From: Alphaproteobacteria bacterium
GTDB lineage: Bacteria; Pseudomonadota; Alphaproteobacteria; Rhodobacterales; Rhodobacteraceae
Direction of reading: 5' to 3'
Length of the DNA: 64,000 nt
Assembly (NCBI GenBank): GCA_030425395.1
Contig: JAUIAS010000003.1
Span: 1 to 64,000 of the forward strand
Position numbers and translations under genes: made by a program. Of the stretch, positions 26,658 to 35,655 are shown one piece after another; positions within the stretch are counted from its first letter, which is position 1; each line of letters starts with the position of its first letter. The notes below the pieces were generated by a model. That model was not told the origin of the DNA. It searched no databases and worked only from the letters and a program-made list of their open reading frames with translations.

Positions 26658-27776
26658 TCACCCCGTCGGCGGCGGCGGTGGGGGTGGGGGCGGCATGACC
26701 GTAAAGAGCCGTGCCAGTTCGGCCACGTCCTCAGCCCGTTGCCATCCGTCCTGACCAGCGGTCCAGACCAGCGTGTCGCGACCGAGGGTGCCTTCGGTCA
26801 CCATACGGCCAAGGCGCGCCTTGGAAAACGGCCCCTGCGTCGCGCCGTTCTCGGCCAGATGCCAGACCTTTTCCACTGGGGGCGGCGGCGGCGGTGGCGC
26901 AGCCTGTCGCGGGGCAGAGCCCCATGGGCCTGCCTGTGCTGCGGCCTGCTGGCCCATTTGCATCCCAAGACCGGCCCCAAGGCCGGTCTGAAGCGCCGCC
27001 GCACCGGCCCCGTCGCGACCGAGGGCCTCGGCGGTCTGGAATTGCATGTATTCCTGAAGGTTGCCGACCACACCCATCGAGGTGCGTTTGTCCATCACCG
27101 CCTCGACCGCCGCGGGCAGCGAGATATTCTCGACATAGAGTTCGGGCAGGCTCAGCCCGTATTCGGCGATGGTGGGGGCGATTTCATTCGCGATCAGCTT
27201 GCCCAACTCGCGCGTGTTTGCGGCCATATCCAGCACCGGAATACCCGATCCGGCGATCCCCCTTGAGAATTCCTGCACAATGATGTTCCGGATCTGGAAC
27301 GATATTTCGTCCATCGTGAATTCGCCATCGGTGCCCACGATTTCGGTCAGGAAGCGCGCCGCATCCGTCACCCGGACCGAATAGGTGCCAAAGGCACGCA
27401 GGCGCACCGGCCCGAATTCCGGATCGCGGCAGATGATCGGGTTCTTGGTGCCCCATTTGAGATTGTTGAAGCGGGTCGTGTTCACGAAATAGATTTCGGA
27501 CTTGAACGGGCTTTTGAACCCGTGGTCCCAGTGGTTCAGCGTGGTCAGGATAGGCATGTTGTTGGTCTCAAGCATGTAGAGACCGGGCGTGAATACATCG
27601 GCCAGCTGGCCTTCGTGAATGAATACGGCGGCCTGACCTTCGCGCACGGTCAGCTTGGCCCCGTATTTGATTTCATGGCCTTCGCGTTCGAAGCGCCAGA
27701 CAAGCGTGTCGCGCGTGTCATCGACCCAATGGATCACGTCGATGAACTGACCCGAAAGAAAATCGAAGATGCCCAT
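26658..27776 (-). CDS. SPFH-domain protein with poly-proline-flanked GYF_2 domain
   Basis: A 372-residue protein. Residues 1 to about 235 form a SPFH/virion-core-like (YdjI-type) domain beginning MGIFDFLSGQFIDVIHW. A Gly/Ala/Gln-rich stretch follows, then seven prolines (294-300), a GYF_2-type domain at 305-350 (VWHLAENGATQGPFSKARL, closing DGWQRAEDV), and nine prolines (362-370). SPFH proteins scaffold membrane microdomains; GYF domains bind proline-rich peptides. AGGA precedes the ATG. It is the last gene of the leftward set starting at 31005. Its placement with TelA and XpaC suggests a membrane-stress role. Confidence 0.88.
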   Translation of the reverse strand: MGIFDFLSGQFIDVIHWVDDTRDTLVWRFEREGHEIKYGAKLTVREGQAAVFIHEGQLADVFTPGLYMLETNNMPILTTLNHWDHGFKSPFKSEIYFVNTTRFNNLKWGTKNPIICRDPEFGPVRLRAFGTYSVRVTDAARFLTEIVGTDGEFTMDEISFQIRNIIVQEFSRGIAGSGIPVLDMAANTRELGKLIANEIAPTIAEYGLSLPELYVENISLPAAVEAVMDKRTSMGVVGNLQEYMQFQTAEALGRDGAGAAALQTGLGAGLGMQMGQQAAAQAGPWGSAPRQAAPPPPPPPVEKVWHLAENGATQGPFSKARLGRMVTEGTLGRDTLVWTAGQDGWQRAEDVAELARLFTVMPPPPPPPPPTG

Positions 27777-27804
27777 TCCTGTTATTCCTCGTCTGAGGCC
27801 GGGG

Positions 27805-28800
27805 TCAGAGATCCTGCCCGGCAAGTTCGCCCGCGATGACCCGCACGATCGGGCGCGCCTGTTCCAGCGTCATGCCGGGATAAAGGCGCGGATCGTAAAG
27901 GATGCGCAGAAGGTTTTCGTCATGGCTGGTCAACAGTGCGAATTCGTCATCGTCGTTAAAGATCGACGGGCGCACACGCGGATCGTCATTGGCAAGGCCA
28001 AGGCCCTGCGCCATTTCCTCGTGCACACAACTGAGCCGCACAAGGTCGGGGTGTTCGGCACGCACAAGAGCGATTGCCTTGGAATAGGTGTTGGGCTGCC
28101 CGTTGGGCGAGGACGCCACGACGAGGCAATAGATCGACCGGGGCAGATTGCGGAAGATATCCAGCATGTCCGGGCTGATGTCGGGAACCAGAACGCGCAG
28201 TTCGGCCAACAGCTGATCGTTGTCATCCTCGCCCATGAACAACACGTGAAAATTCGGGCGCACCGGCGACATGCTGATCGGATGGTTGGTGATGCTGGCG
28301 AGACGCGCGGCATAGTCGGAAACCATCGCGCGGTCCTTCAGGCGGGTTTCCTGAGGCACGCTGTTGCCAAATCCCACCGTCACGCGCACCGGGCGTTCCC
28401 AGCGCCGTAGCCGTCCGGCCTTGCCCCCGCGCAACGAAAGCCCGGCTCCGCGCGCGTATTCGTCATAAAAAGCGATGGTTTCGAAGTTGCGCGACAAGGT
28501 GTCGGCGTCATAGGGGGTATCCGGTCCGCCCCCATCGACCCGCATCAGCCCCTTGGCCAGAAGATTGGCCTGAACCCGTTCGTAATGACGCTGCAATTCG
28601 GCACTGCGCAGGGATCGAAACGGCGCATCGGATGGCGGCGCCGCGCGCGCCAGTTCGGGACGCCCGTTGGGTGGGAACATCCCGCTGTCGCACCCCGACA
28701 GGCCCAGCAGCGCCGTGGTTCCTGCAACGAGCAAGGCCGCCCCGCGCAGCAGACGGAGCGGTCGCGGATGTATCGCAGGATTTAGAATCGCGCGGACCAT
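27805..28800 (-). CDS. DUF2927-family lipoprotein
   Basis: A 331-residue protein with a lipoprotein signal: hydrophobic residues 15-36 and lipobox LSGC with Cys37. The body (RPVRVTVGFG, ARLASITNHPI, CLVVASSPNGQ, RLSCVHEEMAQGLGLAND) matches what I associate with DUF2927. The HEEMAQGLGL segment looks like a zinc-metallopeptidase HExxxxxxGL relative, so a protease-like fold is possible. The DUF2927 gene begins 3 bases after the TelA stop, so it is cotranscribed with it. It is expected in the periplasm or outer membrane. Confidence 0.82.
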   Translation of the reverse strand: MVRAILNPAIHPRPLRLLRGAALLVAGTTALLGLSGCDSGMFPPNGRPELARAAPPSDAPFRSLRSAELQRHYERVQANLLAKGLMRVDGGGPDTPYDADTLSRNFETIAFYDEYARGAGLSLRGGKAGRLRRWERPVRVTVGFGNSVPQETRLKDRAMVSDYAARLASITNHPISMSPVRPNFHVLFMGEDDNDQLLAELRVLVPDISPDMLDIFRNLPRSIYCLVVASSPNGQPNTYSKAIALVRAEHPDLVRLSCVHEEMAQGLGLANDDPRVRPSIFNDDDEFALLTSHDENLLRILYDPRLYPGMTLEQARPIVRVIAGELAGQDL

Positions 28801-28803
28801 GGC

Positions 28804-29994
28804 TCAGCCCGGAACGGAGGTGCCGGAATTGTCGCCGATGCCGTCCTTGCGCGCCTTGGCCGCAGCCAGCGTATCGCGCAATTCGCTTTCCATTTTCTTG
28901 AGTTCCTTTTCCGCTTCGGCACGGCGCGCCTTGCCTTGGTCGGCGATCTGGAGAGATTCCTCGATGGTGCCGACCAGATCGGCGTTGGCCTGTTTGACCG
29001 CCTCGATGTCAAACACGCCGCGTTCCATTTCCTCGCGGATCAGTCGGTTGCTGTCGCGCAGGTTCTTGGCGTTCGCGGTCAACAGTTCGTTGGTCAGGTC
29101 GTTGGCCTCGCGCACGGCGGCGGCGGCTTCGGCGCTGCGCTGGATGGTGACGGCCTGCGCCAGTTGGGTTTCCCAAAGCGGCACGGTATTGACCAGCGTC
29201 GAATTGATCTTGGTTACTAGGCTTTTGTCGTTTTCCTGCACAAGGCGGATCGAGGGCAGCGATTGCATTGTTACCTGACGGGTCAGCTTGATATCGTGCA
29301 CCCGGCGTTCCAGATCGTCGCGCGCGGCGCGCAGATCGCGCAATTCCTGCGCCTTCATCACCTGATCGGCCTCGGCGGCGGCTTTGACCTCTGCCTCTTT
29401 TGCAGGAATTTCCGTGCTGTCCAGATCTTTCAGCTTGGCTTCGCCGGCCGCGATATACAGCGCCAGTTCGTCATAGAAGCTCAGGGTTTTTTCATACAGA
29501 AGATCGAGAGATTTGATATCTTTCAACAGGGTGTGTTCATGGGTTTCAAGATCGGCCGTCACCTTGTCGATCTGGCTCTGAACCTCTTCGAAACGGGCGG
29601 TGAACTGGGCAAAGGGTGCGGCGCGGCCCAGCAGCTTTTCCCACCAGGACCGTTCGCGGCGCACGTCAAGTTCGCTGACCGAAAAGCCCCGGATCGTGGT
29701 CACGATATTGCGCAGGCTGTCCCCTGCCGGTCCCACGTCCTTGTTGCGCACATCGGCCAGCATGGCTTGGCTGATTGTCTGCAATTCGGCCTGTGCCGAC
29801 GATCCGAACGACACGATGGATTGCGTATCGGTCATGTCGATTTCGTCCATACGCTTGCGGATTTCTTCGCTGGCGTGGGGGCCTGCTGCCTCCAGCGAAA
29901 CCGTGTCGCGGGCGGGCTTGGGCAACACGACCGCGTTCAGCGCCTCAACATCGGACAGGGCGGCCTCGGCCTTTTTACGGGTATCATCAGACAT
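28804..29994 (-). CDS. TelA/KlaA-family toxic-anion-resistance protein
   Basis: A 396-residue soluble, strongly helical protein with long coiled-coil segments. Family-specific stretches include IVSFGSSAQAELQTISQAML, VGPAGDSLRNIVTTIRG near the N-terminus and the heptad-rich middle ending in VNTVPLWETQLAQAV. TelA proteins are linked to tellurite, colicin and membrane-stress tolerance; the mechanism is not known. GAGG lies ahead of the ATG. It follows the XpaC-like gene by 27 bp and precedes the DUF2927 gene by 3 bp. Confidence 0.93.
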   Translation of the reverse strand: MSDDTRKKAEAALSDVEALNAVVLPKPARDTVSLEAAGPHASEEIRKRMDEIDMTDTQSIVSFGSSAQAELQTISQAMLADVRNKDVGPAGDSLRNIVTTIRGFSVSELDVRRERSWWEKLLGRAAPFAQFTARFEEVQSQIDKVTADLETHEHTLLKDIKSLDLLYEKTLSFYDELALYIAAGEAKLKDLDSTEIPAKEAEVKAAAEADQVMKAQELRDLRAARDDLERRVHDIKLTRQVTMQSLPSIRLVQENDKSLVTKINSTLVNTVPLWETQLAQAVTIQRSAEAAAAVREANDLTNELLTANAKNLRDSNRLIREEMERGVFDIEAVKQANADLVGTIEESLQIADQGKARRAEAEKELKKMESELRDTLAAAKARKDGIGDNSGTSVPG

Positions 29995-30021
29995 GGGTCA
30001 TCCTCATTATTCCGGCACCTG

Positions 30022-30912
30022 TCACAGGCGCACCCCCTCGCGCTGCAAACGATCGCGCAGCACGTCTATTTCAACAGTCAGATCGGTGCGGTCCTCAAGC
30101 ATCATCTTGCGGGTCCGCGCCGCGTAATTCTGGTCCAGATCATCCAGCAAGGCCAGATAATCGGCGCGTGCCTGCGCATCCTGCGTGCGCGCATAAATGT
30201 CGGCAAACTTCACGGTCGCATCCCGCGCGCCCAGTAGATAAACGCCAAGAAACCGGCGCGCATTGGTCAGGTCGCGTGGGTCTTCCTCGACGGTTGTTAT
30301 CATGTCGCGCACGGTGCCTTGAAGGGCCGCGAGGCGGGCCTCGGCAGTGCGGTCGCCCGCGCGGCGTATTGCGTCACTCATGGCGCTCAGATGGGCCTCG
30401 GCCTCATCCACAACGCGGGCGACGCGATCCTGCTGGAAGCTGTCAACGCCCTCCATGCCTTTGTTGCGCAGAGGGTCCAGTCCGAACGCGGCGAGCGACA
30501 GACCGGTTGTCAGCATCCCTAACAGCAGCGGCGCGATCACGCCGGGATCGGTCTTGAAGGCGGCAATGGCGGTGCCTGCACCCAGCACGACAGACCCGGC
30601 GATCTTGCGCGGGAAAGCGGGCTTGCGGGCGACCTTGCGCGCCTCAAAGGCGGCTTCGGCGTGCAGACCTTCGCGCATCAGCCATGCCCCAAGCACCCAT
30701 ACAGCGGCTGCACCCACCGCAAGAGACAGGCCCAATGCGCCATCGTTGAAGGAGGTCGCCACCAGCGGAATCGCCGGAATGAACAAAACATTGGACCGCG
30801 CACCTGCCTTTTGCGGGCGCGCGCCCTTGTAGGCCCCCGAGATCGCGCTCCGGTCTCCTGCTTGCGGGGGCGGGGGTGACGGGCTGTGGGTGCCGCCATA
30901 GCGTTGCGCCAT
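30022..30912 (-). CDS. XpaC-like protein (5-bromo-4-chloroindolyl phosphate hydrolysis family)
   Basis: A 296-residue protein with an N-terminal cytosolic tail rich in Gly and Pro, two or three hydrophobic segments at about 40-80 and 105-145, and a C-terminal helical domain starting near SFQQDRVARVVDEAEAHLSAMSDAIRR. This arrangement matches XpaC, which is paired with TelA in many genomes. It starts 3 bases after the stop of a 29-aa membrane peptide and is followed by telA. The enzymatic name of the family is historical; a membrane-stress role with TelA is inferred. Confidence 0.85.
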   Translation of the reverse strand: MAQRYGGTHSPSPPPPQAGDRSAISGAYKGARPQKAGARSNVLFIPAIPLVATSFNDGALGLSLAVGAAAVWVLGAWLMREGLHAEAAFEARKVARKPAFPRKIAGSVVLGAGTAIAAFKTDPGVIAPLLLGMLTTGLSLAAFGLDPLRNKGMEGVDSFQQDRVARVVDEAEAHLSAMSDAIRRAGDRTAEARLAALQGTVRDMITTVEEDPRDLTNARRFLGVYLLGARDATVKFADIYARTQDAQARADYLALLDDLDQNYAARTRKMMLEDRTDLTVEIDVLRDRLQREGVRL

Positions 30913-30915
30913 CGC

Positions 30916-31005
30916 TCAGAGCCCCCCGATCCGGCCAGTGGCCACTCCGAAGAGCAGCACGATCAAAGCGGCATAAGACAGTTTCTGAAGGGCACGTCCC
31001 GACAT
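30916..31005 (-). CDS. Single-helix membrane micro-protein (29 aa)
   Basis: ATG at 31005 with GGAG 6 bases upstream, ending in TGA 3 bases before the XpaC-like start. The peptide has a basic start (MSGRALQKLSY) followed by one hydrophobic helix AALIVLLFGVATGRIGGL. Its position, ribosome binding site and coding bias support a real leader gene of the TelA/XpaC operon. It is too short for most gene finders. It may stabilise the XpaC-like membrane protein. Confidence 0.6.
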   Translation of the reverse strand: MSGRALQKLSYAALIVLLFGVATGRIGGL

Positions 31006-31106
31006 GGCGGCTCCGGTTCTTTGCGTTGCCTTGAAGGTAGGGGAAGCGCCGTCCGCTTGCTAGGGGTAACCGCCCGATTCGGTCAGGTTTCCCACGGCAG
31101 GCGGGG

Positions 31107-32057
31107 TTAACCGCCCCGTTTCGGCGGTTTGCCGCGCGGCTTGCCCTTGCCGGATGATGCACCCGGTGCCGGGCCGCTACGTCCTGCCCCAGGGTGCTTC
31201 GTGTCGCGTTTTGTGTCATGTTTGGCACCGGAACCCTGACCGGGCCCCTTGCCTCGGGGTCCGCCGGGCTTGCGTGACCGATTGACCACCGGCTTGCCTG
31301 TGGGGCGCGGAGTTTCCTCGGCCGGGGCCTCCAGCCCCAGCTGATCGCGCATCACCTTGCGCCTTACTTCTTCGACCTCGCCTTCCTTGAGCTGACCCAG
31401 CTGGAACGGCCCGTAAGAGACGCGGATCAGGCGGTTGACCGCAAATCCCAGATCCTCGATCGCGCGGCGGATCTCGCGATTCTTGCCTTCACGCAGGCCG
31501 ATCGTCAGCCAGGCGTTTGCGCCTTGCTGTCGATCAAGGGTGACGGTCATTGGCTGAAACCGTTCCCCCCCGATCACCAGCCCTTTGCGAAGCGGTGCAA
31601 AATCTTCGTCCTTGGGGCGGCCATTGATCCGGACACGGTATCGCCGCAACCATCCGGTTGAGGGCAATTCCAGCTTGCGCTTGATGCCGCCGTCATTGGT
31701 CAGCAGCAAAAGCCCCTCGGAATTGATATCCAGACGCCCGACACTGATCACGCGGGGCATGTCTTCGGGAAGCGAGTCGAAAACCGTGGAGCGGCCCTTT
31801 TCGTCGCGCGCCGAAGTCACAAGGCCGATGGGCTTGTGATACAGCCAGAGACGTGGCGGTTCAGGTTCGGACAACGGTTTGTCGTCCACCATGATGGTGT
31901 CGGTCGCGATGACGTTCAGCGCGGGGCTGTCGATGCGCTTGCCATTGACCGAAACGCGCCCGGCCTCGATCATGCGTTCGGCCTCGCGGCGCGATGCAAC
32001 GCCGGCGCGCGCCAGAACCTTGGCGATGCGATCGCCGTCTTTTTTCTCAGTGTCCAT
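31107..32057 (-). CDS. RluB-type 23S rRNA pseudouridine synthase
   Basis: A 316-residue enzyme that isomerises uridine in large-subunit rRNA. Residues about 8-55 are the S4 RNA-binding domain (RIAKVLARAGVASRREAERMI). The catalytic motif GRLDINSEGLLLLTND follows near 95-110, with the Asp nucleophile. The C-terminal 70 residues are a basic Lys/Gly/Pro-rich tail typical of alphaproteobacterial RluB. I used the ATG at 32057; one three codons earlier is possible. Divergent from tadA, with 61 bp between. Confidence 0.9.
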   Translation of the reverse strand: MDTEKKDGDRIAKVLARAGVASRREAERMIEAGRVSVNGKRIDSPALNVIATDTIMVDDKPLSEPEPPRLWLYHKPIGLVTSARDEKGRSTVFDSLPEDMPRVISVGRLDINSEGLLLLTNDGGIKRKLELPSTGWLRRYRVRINGRPKDEDFAPLRKGLVIGGERFQPMTVTLDRQQGANAWLTIGLREGKNREIRRAIEDLGFAVNRLIRVSYGPFQLGQLKEGEVEEVRRKVMRDQLGLEAPAEETPRPTGKPVVNRSRKPGGPRGKGPGQGSGAKHDTKRDTKHPGAGRSGPAPGASSGKGKPRGKPPKRGG

Positions 32058-32118
32058 GCCCTGCACTTATCCCATCGCCCCGCCTTGCGAAAGCGGCCTT
32101 TGCGCGGCAGGGTGAACC

Positions 32119-32574
32119 ATGGCTTTCAGATCGCATATGGACGTGGCGCTGGACGAAGCGCGCGCCGCCGCCGCACGCGGGGAAGTGCCTGTGGGCGCGG
32201 TTGTCGTTGACCCGAAAGGCAATGTGGTCGCACGTGCCGGGAACCGAACGCGGGAGGATAACGACCCTTCGGCCCATGCCGAGATGCTGGCCATCCGTGC
32301 GGCCTGTGCGGCTCTGGGCCAAGAGAGGCTGGCGGGATTTGACCTTTATGTGACGCTGGAACCCTGCGCGATGTGCGCGGGCGTGATCGCCGCGGCCCGC
32401 ATCGCGCGGCTCTACTATGCGGCCAGCGATCCCAAATCCGGCGGCGTGGCGCATGGCGCGCGCGTCTTTGCCCATCCCCAGTCCCATCACCGCCCCGAAA
32501 TCTACGACGGATTGGCCGAGGCAGACGCGGAAGGCTTGCTCAGAACCTTTTTCGCTGCGCGACGCGGTAAATGA
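32119..32574 (+). CDS. tadA: tRNA-specific adenosine deaminase
   Basis: A 151-residue zinc enzyme that converts adenosine 34 of tRNA-Arg(ACG) to inosine. Zinc ligands and proton shuttle are visible: His53 and Glu55 in HAE, and Cys83 and Cys86 in PCAMCAG. The length matches TadA. It is divergent from the pseudouridine synthase, another RNA-modification gene. A recurrent intergenic repeat begins right after its stop. Confidence 0.95.
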   Translation: MAFRSHMDVALDEARAAAARGEVPVGAVVVDPKGNVVARAGNRTREDNDPSAHAEMLAIRAACAALGQERLAGFDLYVTLEPCAMCAGVIAAARIARLYYAASDPKSGGVAHGARVFAHPQSHHRPEIYDGLAEADAEGLLRTFFAARRGK

Positions 32575-32577
32575 CAG

Positions 32578-32616
32578 GTGCCTCCGGCGGGGGTATTTCA
32601 AACGAGAAAGAAACAA
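32578..32616. repeat. Recurrent intergenic element, copy 1
   Basis: CCTCCGGCGGGGGTATTTCA followed by AACGAGAAAGAAACAAC directly after tadA. A near-identical copy is at 60222-60262, and a relative at 49690-49720. The GCCTCCGGCGG part can pair with itself; the tail is A-rich. Confidence 0.7.
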
Positions 32617-32986
32617 CAGCGCGTTAAGGTTGATCGCCTTGTTTCCGGGCCAATAATTCCGGAGGCGGGCCCTAAGGCCGGGTCAGGTCGTGCAGGAGAT
32701 CATCTCCGTCGAGCGCGGATGCCAGCCCTTTGATCCAATTTTGCCCGTGAACATGATAGCCTCCGGTCGCGCCGTTCCGGAGGTGTGGTTTTCTGCCAGC
32801 GCCGCCGCGATCAGGGCGTTCAGCGCGGTATGGTCGCCGTTTTCTCTGCGCCCGGAATCGGTCAGGGCACTATCATGCGACAGGTCGCAGTGAGACAAGT
32901 CCGCCGTCCAGCGTGCCCAGACGCGTCACCGCCGGCCCGGACCGATGGTTTCGACGTCCGGCGAATGGCGGACTTGGCGCTTGGGT
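32617..32986. other. Gene-free stretch, possible decayed coding remnant
   Basis: About 370 bp without an accepted gene. On the minus strand, short stretches in different frames look protein-like (near 32770-32900, ALNALIAAALAE, and 32690-32760, NWIKGLASALDG) and are separated by stops or shifts, as in a degraded gene. I cannot name a parent gene. Confidence 0.3.
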
Positions 32987-33682
32987 TTACAACGCGATCG
33001 GTTCGAGCACTTCGGGTTCCACCACGTCCACGCCGGGCAAGCCCTCGGCCAGCACCTCTGCGGATTCCTCCAGAAGCGGGAAGGTCCGGTAGTGACAGGG
33101 GATCACCGTCTTGAAATCGAAATAGCGCTTGGCTGCGTAGGCCGCCCCGGCCATGCCCATCGTGAAATGGCCACCTGCGCTCAGAATGCCGATGTCGGGT
33201 TTGTGGAAATCCCCCATCCACTCCATGTCCGCCATGATATCCGTATCGCCCGACAGATAGATGCAGCGCCCTTCGCCCCGGATCATGAACCCGACTTCGG
33301 CCCCCATATAGAGAGGTGTGCCTTCTCCGACGGTCATCGACGAGGAATGCGACGCGGGCACCATGGTGACCGCCACATTGCCGATCTGGACCGTGCCGCC
33401 CTTGTTGAAGCCGGCGCCCTCGATTGCGCCGTTGGCCACCAGTTGGGCCGACAGTTCATACATCGCGTAAATCGGGATATTGCGATCCCGTGACAAGGCG
33501 ACCACGTCCACCGTGTGATCGAAATGGCCGTGGGTGACCAGCATCGCCGTTGCTCCGGTCAGGGCCTCTTCGTGGCGGTCTTCTGGCAGCATGGGGTTGC
33601 CGTTCAGCCATGGATCGACCAGCAGAACCTGATCTTCGATTTCGATGCGAAAGCTGCCATGTCCAAGCCAGATGATATTCAT
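32987..33682 (-). CDS. UPF0173-type metal-dependent hydrolase
   Basis: A 231-residue metallo-beta-lactamase-fold protein. It starts [14 protein letters not shown] and has the metal motif [10 protein letters not shown], then [18 protein letters not shown] and CHYRTFPLL, the set I associate with UPF0173. AAGGAG lies 8 bases before the ATG at 33682. The substrate is unknown. It is divergent from gatC. Confidence 0.9.
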   Translation of the reverse strand: MNIIWLGHGSFRIEIEDQVLLVDPWLNGNPMLPEDRHEEALTGATAMLVTHGHFDHTVDVVALSRDRNIPIYAMYELSAQLVANGAIEGAGFNKGGTVQIGNVAVTMVPASHSSSMTVGEGTPLYMGAEVGFMIRGEGRCIYLSGDTDIMADMEWMGDFHKPDIGILSAGGHFTMGMAGAAYAAKRYFDFKTVIPCHYRTFPLLEESAEVLAEGLPGVDVVEPEVLEPIAL

Positions 33683-33842
33683 GCGGTGTCTCCTTGTCGT
33701 TGCTGGTGCGACGCTAGCATGTGGGGGATGTTTGTCCACAGTGTCGCTGCATCTTGGGGCGCTGCGCGGGATTTGCGCTTGCTCGGCCTTGCAGGAGGCT
33801 CGTCACAGCGGTAAACGCAGCCGTGACGCATCGGAGGGTTTC

Positions 33843-34130
33843 ATGTCGATTGACCAATCAACCGCGGCCCGTGTGGCCAAGCTCGCCCGGATCAAGGTCG
33901 AGGAAGACGCGCTGCCGGCCCTGGCGGCGGAGTTCAACGCCATTCTCGGCTTTATCGAGCAGCTCGAAGAAGTTGACGTCGAGGGGGTCGAGCCGATGAC
34001 GTCGGTGACCCCGCAGCGGCTCAAGCGCCGCGCTGACGTGGTGACCGATGGCGATCAGCAAGACAAGGTTCTCGCGAATGCCCCCGATGCCCGTGAGGGC
34101 TTTTTTGCCGTGCCCAAGGTTGTGGAGTGA
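33843..34130 (+). CDS. gatC: Asp-tRNA(Asn)/Glu-tRNA(Gln) amidotransferase subunit C
   Basis: A 95-residue subunit of GatCAB, which converts misacylated Glu-tRNA(Gln) or Asp-tRNA(Asn) to the amide form. The pattern [15 protein letters not shown] and [22 protein letters not shown] is diagnostic. GGAGGG precedes the ATG at 33843; longer in-frame starts upstream have no site. It overlaps nothing and is followed by gatA 4 bp later. Confidence 0.95.
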   Translation: MSIDQSTAARVAKLARIKVEEDALPALAAEFNAILGFIEQLEEVDVEGVEPMTSVTPQRLKRRADVVTDGDQQDKVLANAPDAREGFFAVPKVVE

Positions 34131-34134
34131 TCCG

Positions 34135-35622
34135 ATGAGCGAACTGAACAAGCTTGGCCTGGCGCAGGCCCGCGATGCGCTGCGCAAGGGCGATGTTACA
34201 TCCGTTGAACTGACCGAAGCGTGCCTGAAAGAGATTGACGGTGCCGATGCGCTGGGCGCGTTTGTGCACAAGACACCGGAAATCGCGATGGAGCGCGCCG
34301 CCGCCGCCGACGTGCGGATCAAGGCGGGCGATGCGCCCGCGATGTGCGGGCTGCCGATCGGCATCAAGGATCTGTTCTGCACCAAGGGCGTGGCGAGCCA
34401 GGCCGCAAGCCGTATCCTGGAAGGGTTCCGCCCGGAATATGAATCCACCGTCAGCCAAAACCTCGCGGATGCGGGCGCTGTCATGTTGGGCAAGCTCAAC
34501 ATGGACGAATTCGCCATGGGATCGTCAAACGAAACGTCGGTCTATGGAAACGTGGTCAATCCCTGGCGGCGTGCCGGTGACGATGCGGCGTTGACGCCGG
34601 GCGGGTCCTCGGGCGGATCGGCGTCGGCAGTGGCTGCGGATCTTTGCCTTGCCGCCACGGGAACAGATACCGGCGGGTCGATCCGTCAGCCTGCCGCGTT
34701 TACCGGCACCGTCGGCATCAAGCCGACTTATGGGCGCTGTTCGCGTTGGGGCATTGTGGCGTTTGCCTCATCGCTCGATCAGGCGGGACCGATGACCAAG
34801 ACGGTGCGCGACAGTGCGATCATGTTGGGGGCGATGTGCAGCCATGACCCAAAGGACAGCACGTCCGCTGATCTGCCTGTGCCGGACTTTGAGGCCATGC
34901 TGACCGGTGACATCCGTGGCAAGAAGATCGGCATTCCCCGTGAATACCGGATGGAGGGCATGCCCGCCGAGATCGAGGCGCTATGGCAGTCGGGCACCGA
35001 TATGCTGCGCGATGCAGGGGCCGAGATCGTCGATATTTCGCTGCCGCACACAAAATACGCGCTGCCGGCCTATTACGTGATTGCCCCCGCCGAGGCGTCT
35101 TCGAACCTCGCGCGATATGATGGTGTGCGTTATGGTCGCCGCGCGGCGATGGCCAAGGGCGACGGCATCACCGAGATGTATGAAAAGACCCGCGCCGAAG
35201 GCTTTGGACCAGAGGTGCAGCGCCGGGTGATGATCGGCACCTATGTGCTGTCAGCCGGTTTTTATGATGCGTATTACAACCGCGCGCGCAAGGTCCGCAC
35301 CCTGATCAAGAAAGACTTTGAGGACGTTTTCGCCGCAGGGGTCGATGCGATCCTGACACCGGCCACGCCCTCGGCCGCGTTCGGACTGGGCGAGATGACG
35401 GATGCCGATCCGGTGGCAATGTATCTCAACGATGTGTTTACCGTGACGGTGAACCTTGCCGGTCTGCCGGGTATCGCGGTGCCTGCGGGTGTCAACGGGC
35501 AGGGGCTGCCTCTCGGATTGCAGTTGATCGGTCGTCCCTGGGAAGAGGGCGATTTGCTGAACACCGCCTATGCGCTGGAAGCTGCCGCCGGATTTGTGGC
35601 AAAACCTGAAAAATGGTGGTAA
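34135..35622 (+). CDS. gatA: Asp-tRNA(Asn)/Glu-tRNA(Gln) amidotransferase subunit A
   Basis: A 495-residue amidase-signature enzyme that releases ammonia from glutamine for the transamidation. The Ser-cis-Ser-Lys triad is visible: Lys78 in GIKDLF, Ser158 in PGGSSGGSA and Ser182 in DTGGSIRQP. The start [11 protein letters not shown] is the usual GatA N-terminus; the ATG is 4 bp after gatC. gatB is not in the window next to it. Confidence 0.97.
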   Translation: MSELNKLGLAQARDALRKGDVTSVELTEACLKEIDGADALGAFVHKTPEIAMERAAAADVRIKAGDAPAMCGLPIGIKDLFCTKGVASQAASRILEGFRPEYESTVSQNLADAGAVMLGKLNMDEFAMGSSNETSVYGNVVNPWRRAGDDAALTPGGSSGGSASAVAADLCLAATGTDTGGSIRQPAAFTGTVGIKPTYGRCSRWGIVAFASSLDQAGPMTKTVRDSAIMLGAMCSHDPKDSTSADLPVPDFEAMLTGDIRGKKIGIPREYRMEGMPAEIEALWQSGTDMLRDAGAEIVDISLPHTKYALPAYYVIAPAEASSNLARYDGVRYGRRAAMAKGDGITEMYEKTRAEGFGPEVQRRVMIGTYVLSAGFYDAYYNRARKVRTLIKKDFEDVFAAGVDAILTPATPSAAFGLGEMTDADPVAMYLNDVFTVTVNLAGLPGIAVPAGVNGQGLPLGLQLIGRPWEEGDLLNTAYALEAAAGFVAKPEKWW

Positions 35623-35655
35623 GGCTGGCCGCAGAAAAAGACCGAACAAGGCAGG

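Noticed and set aside
32683-32898. 71-aa minus-strand frame
   Set aside because: Possibly part of a decayed gene, but the frame alone has no identifiable family and breaks in both directions.
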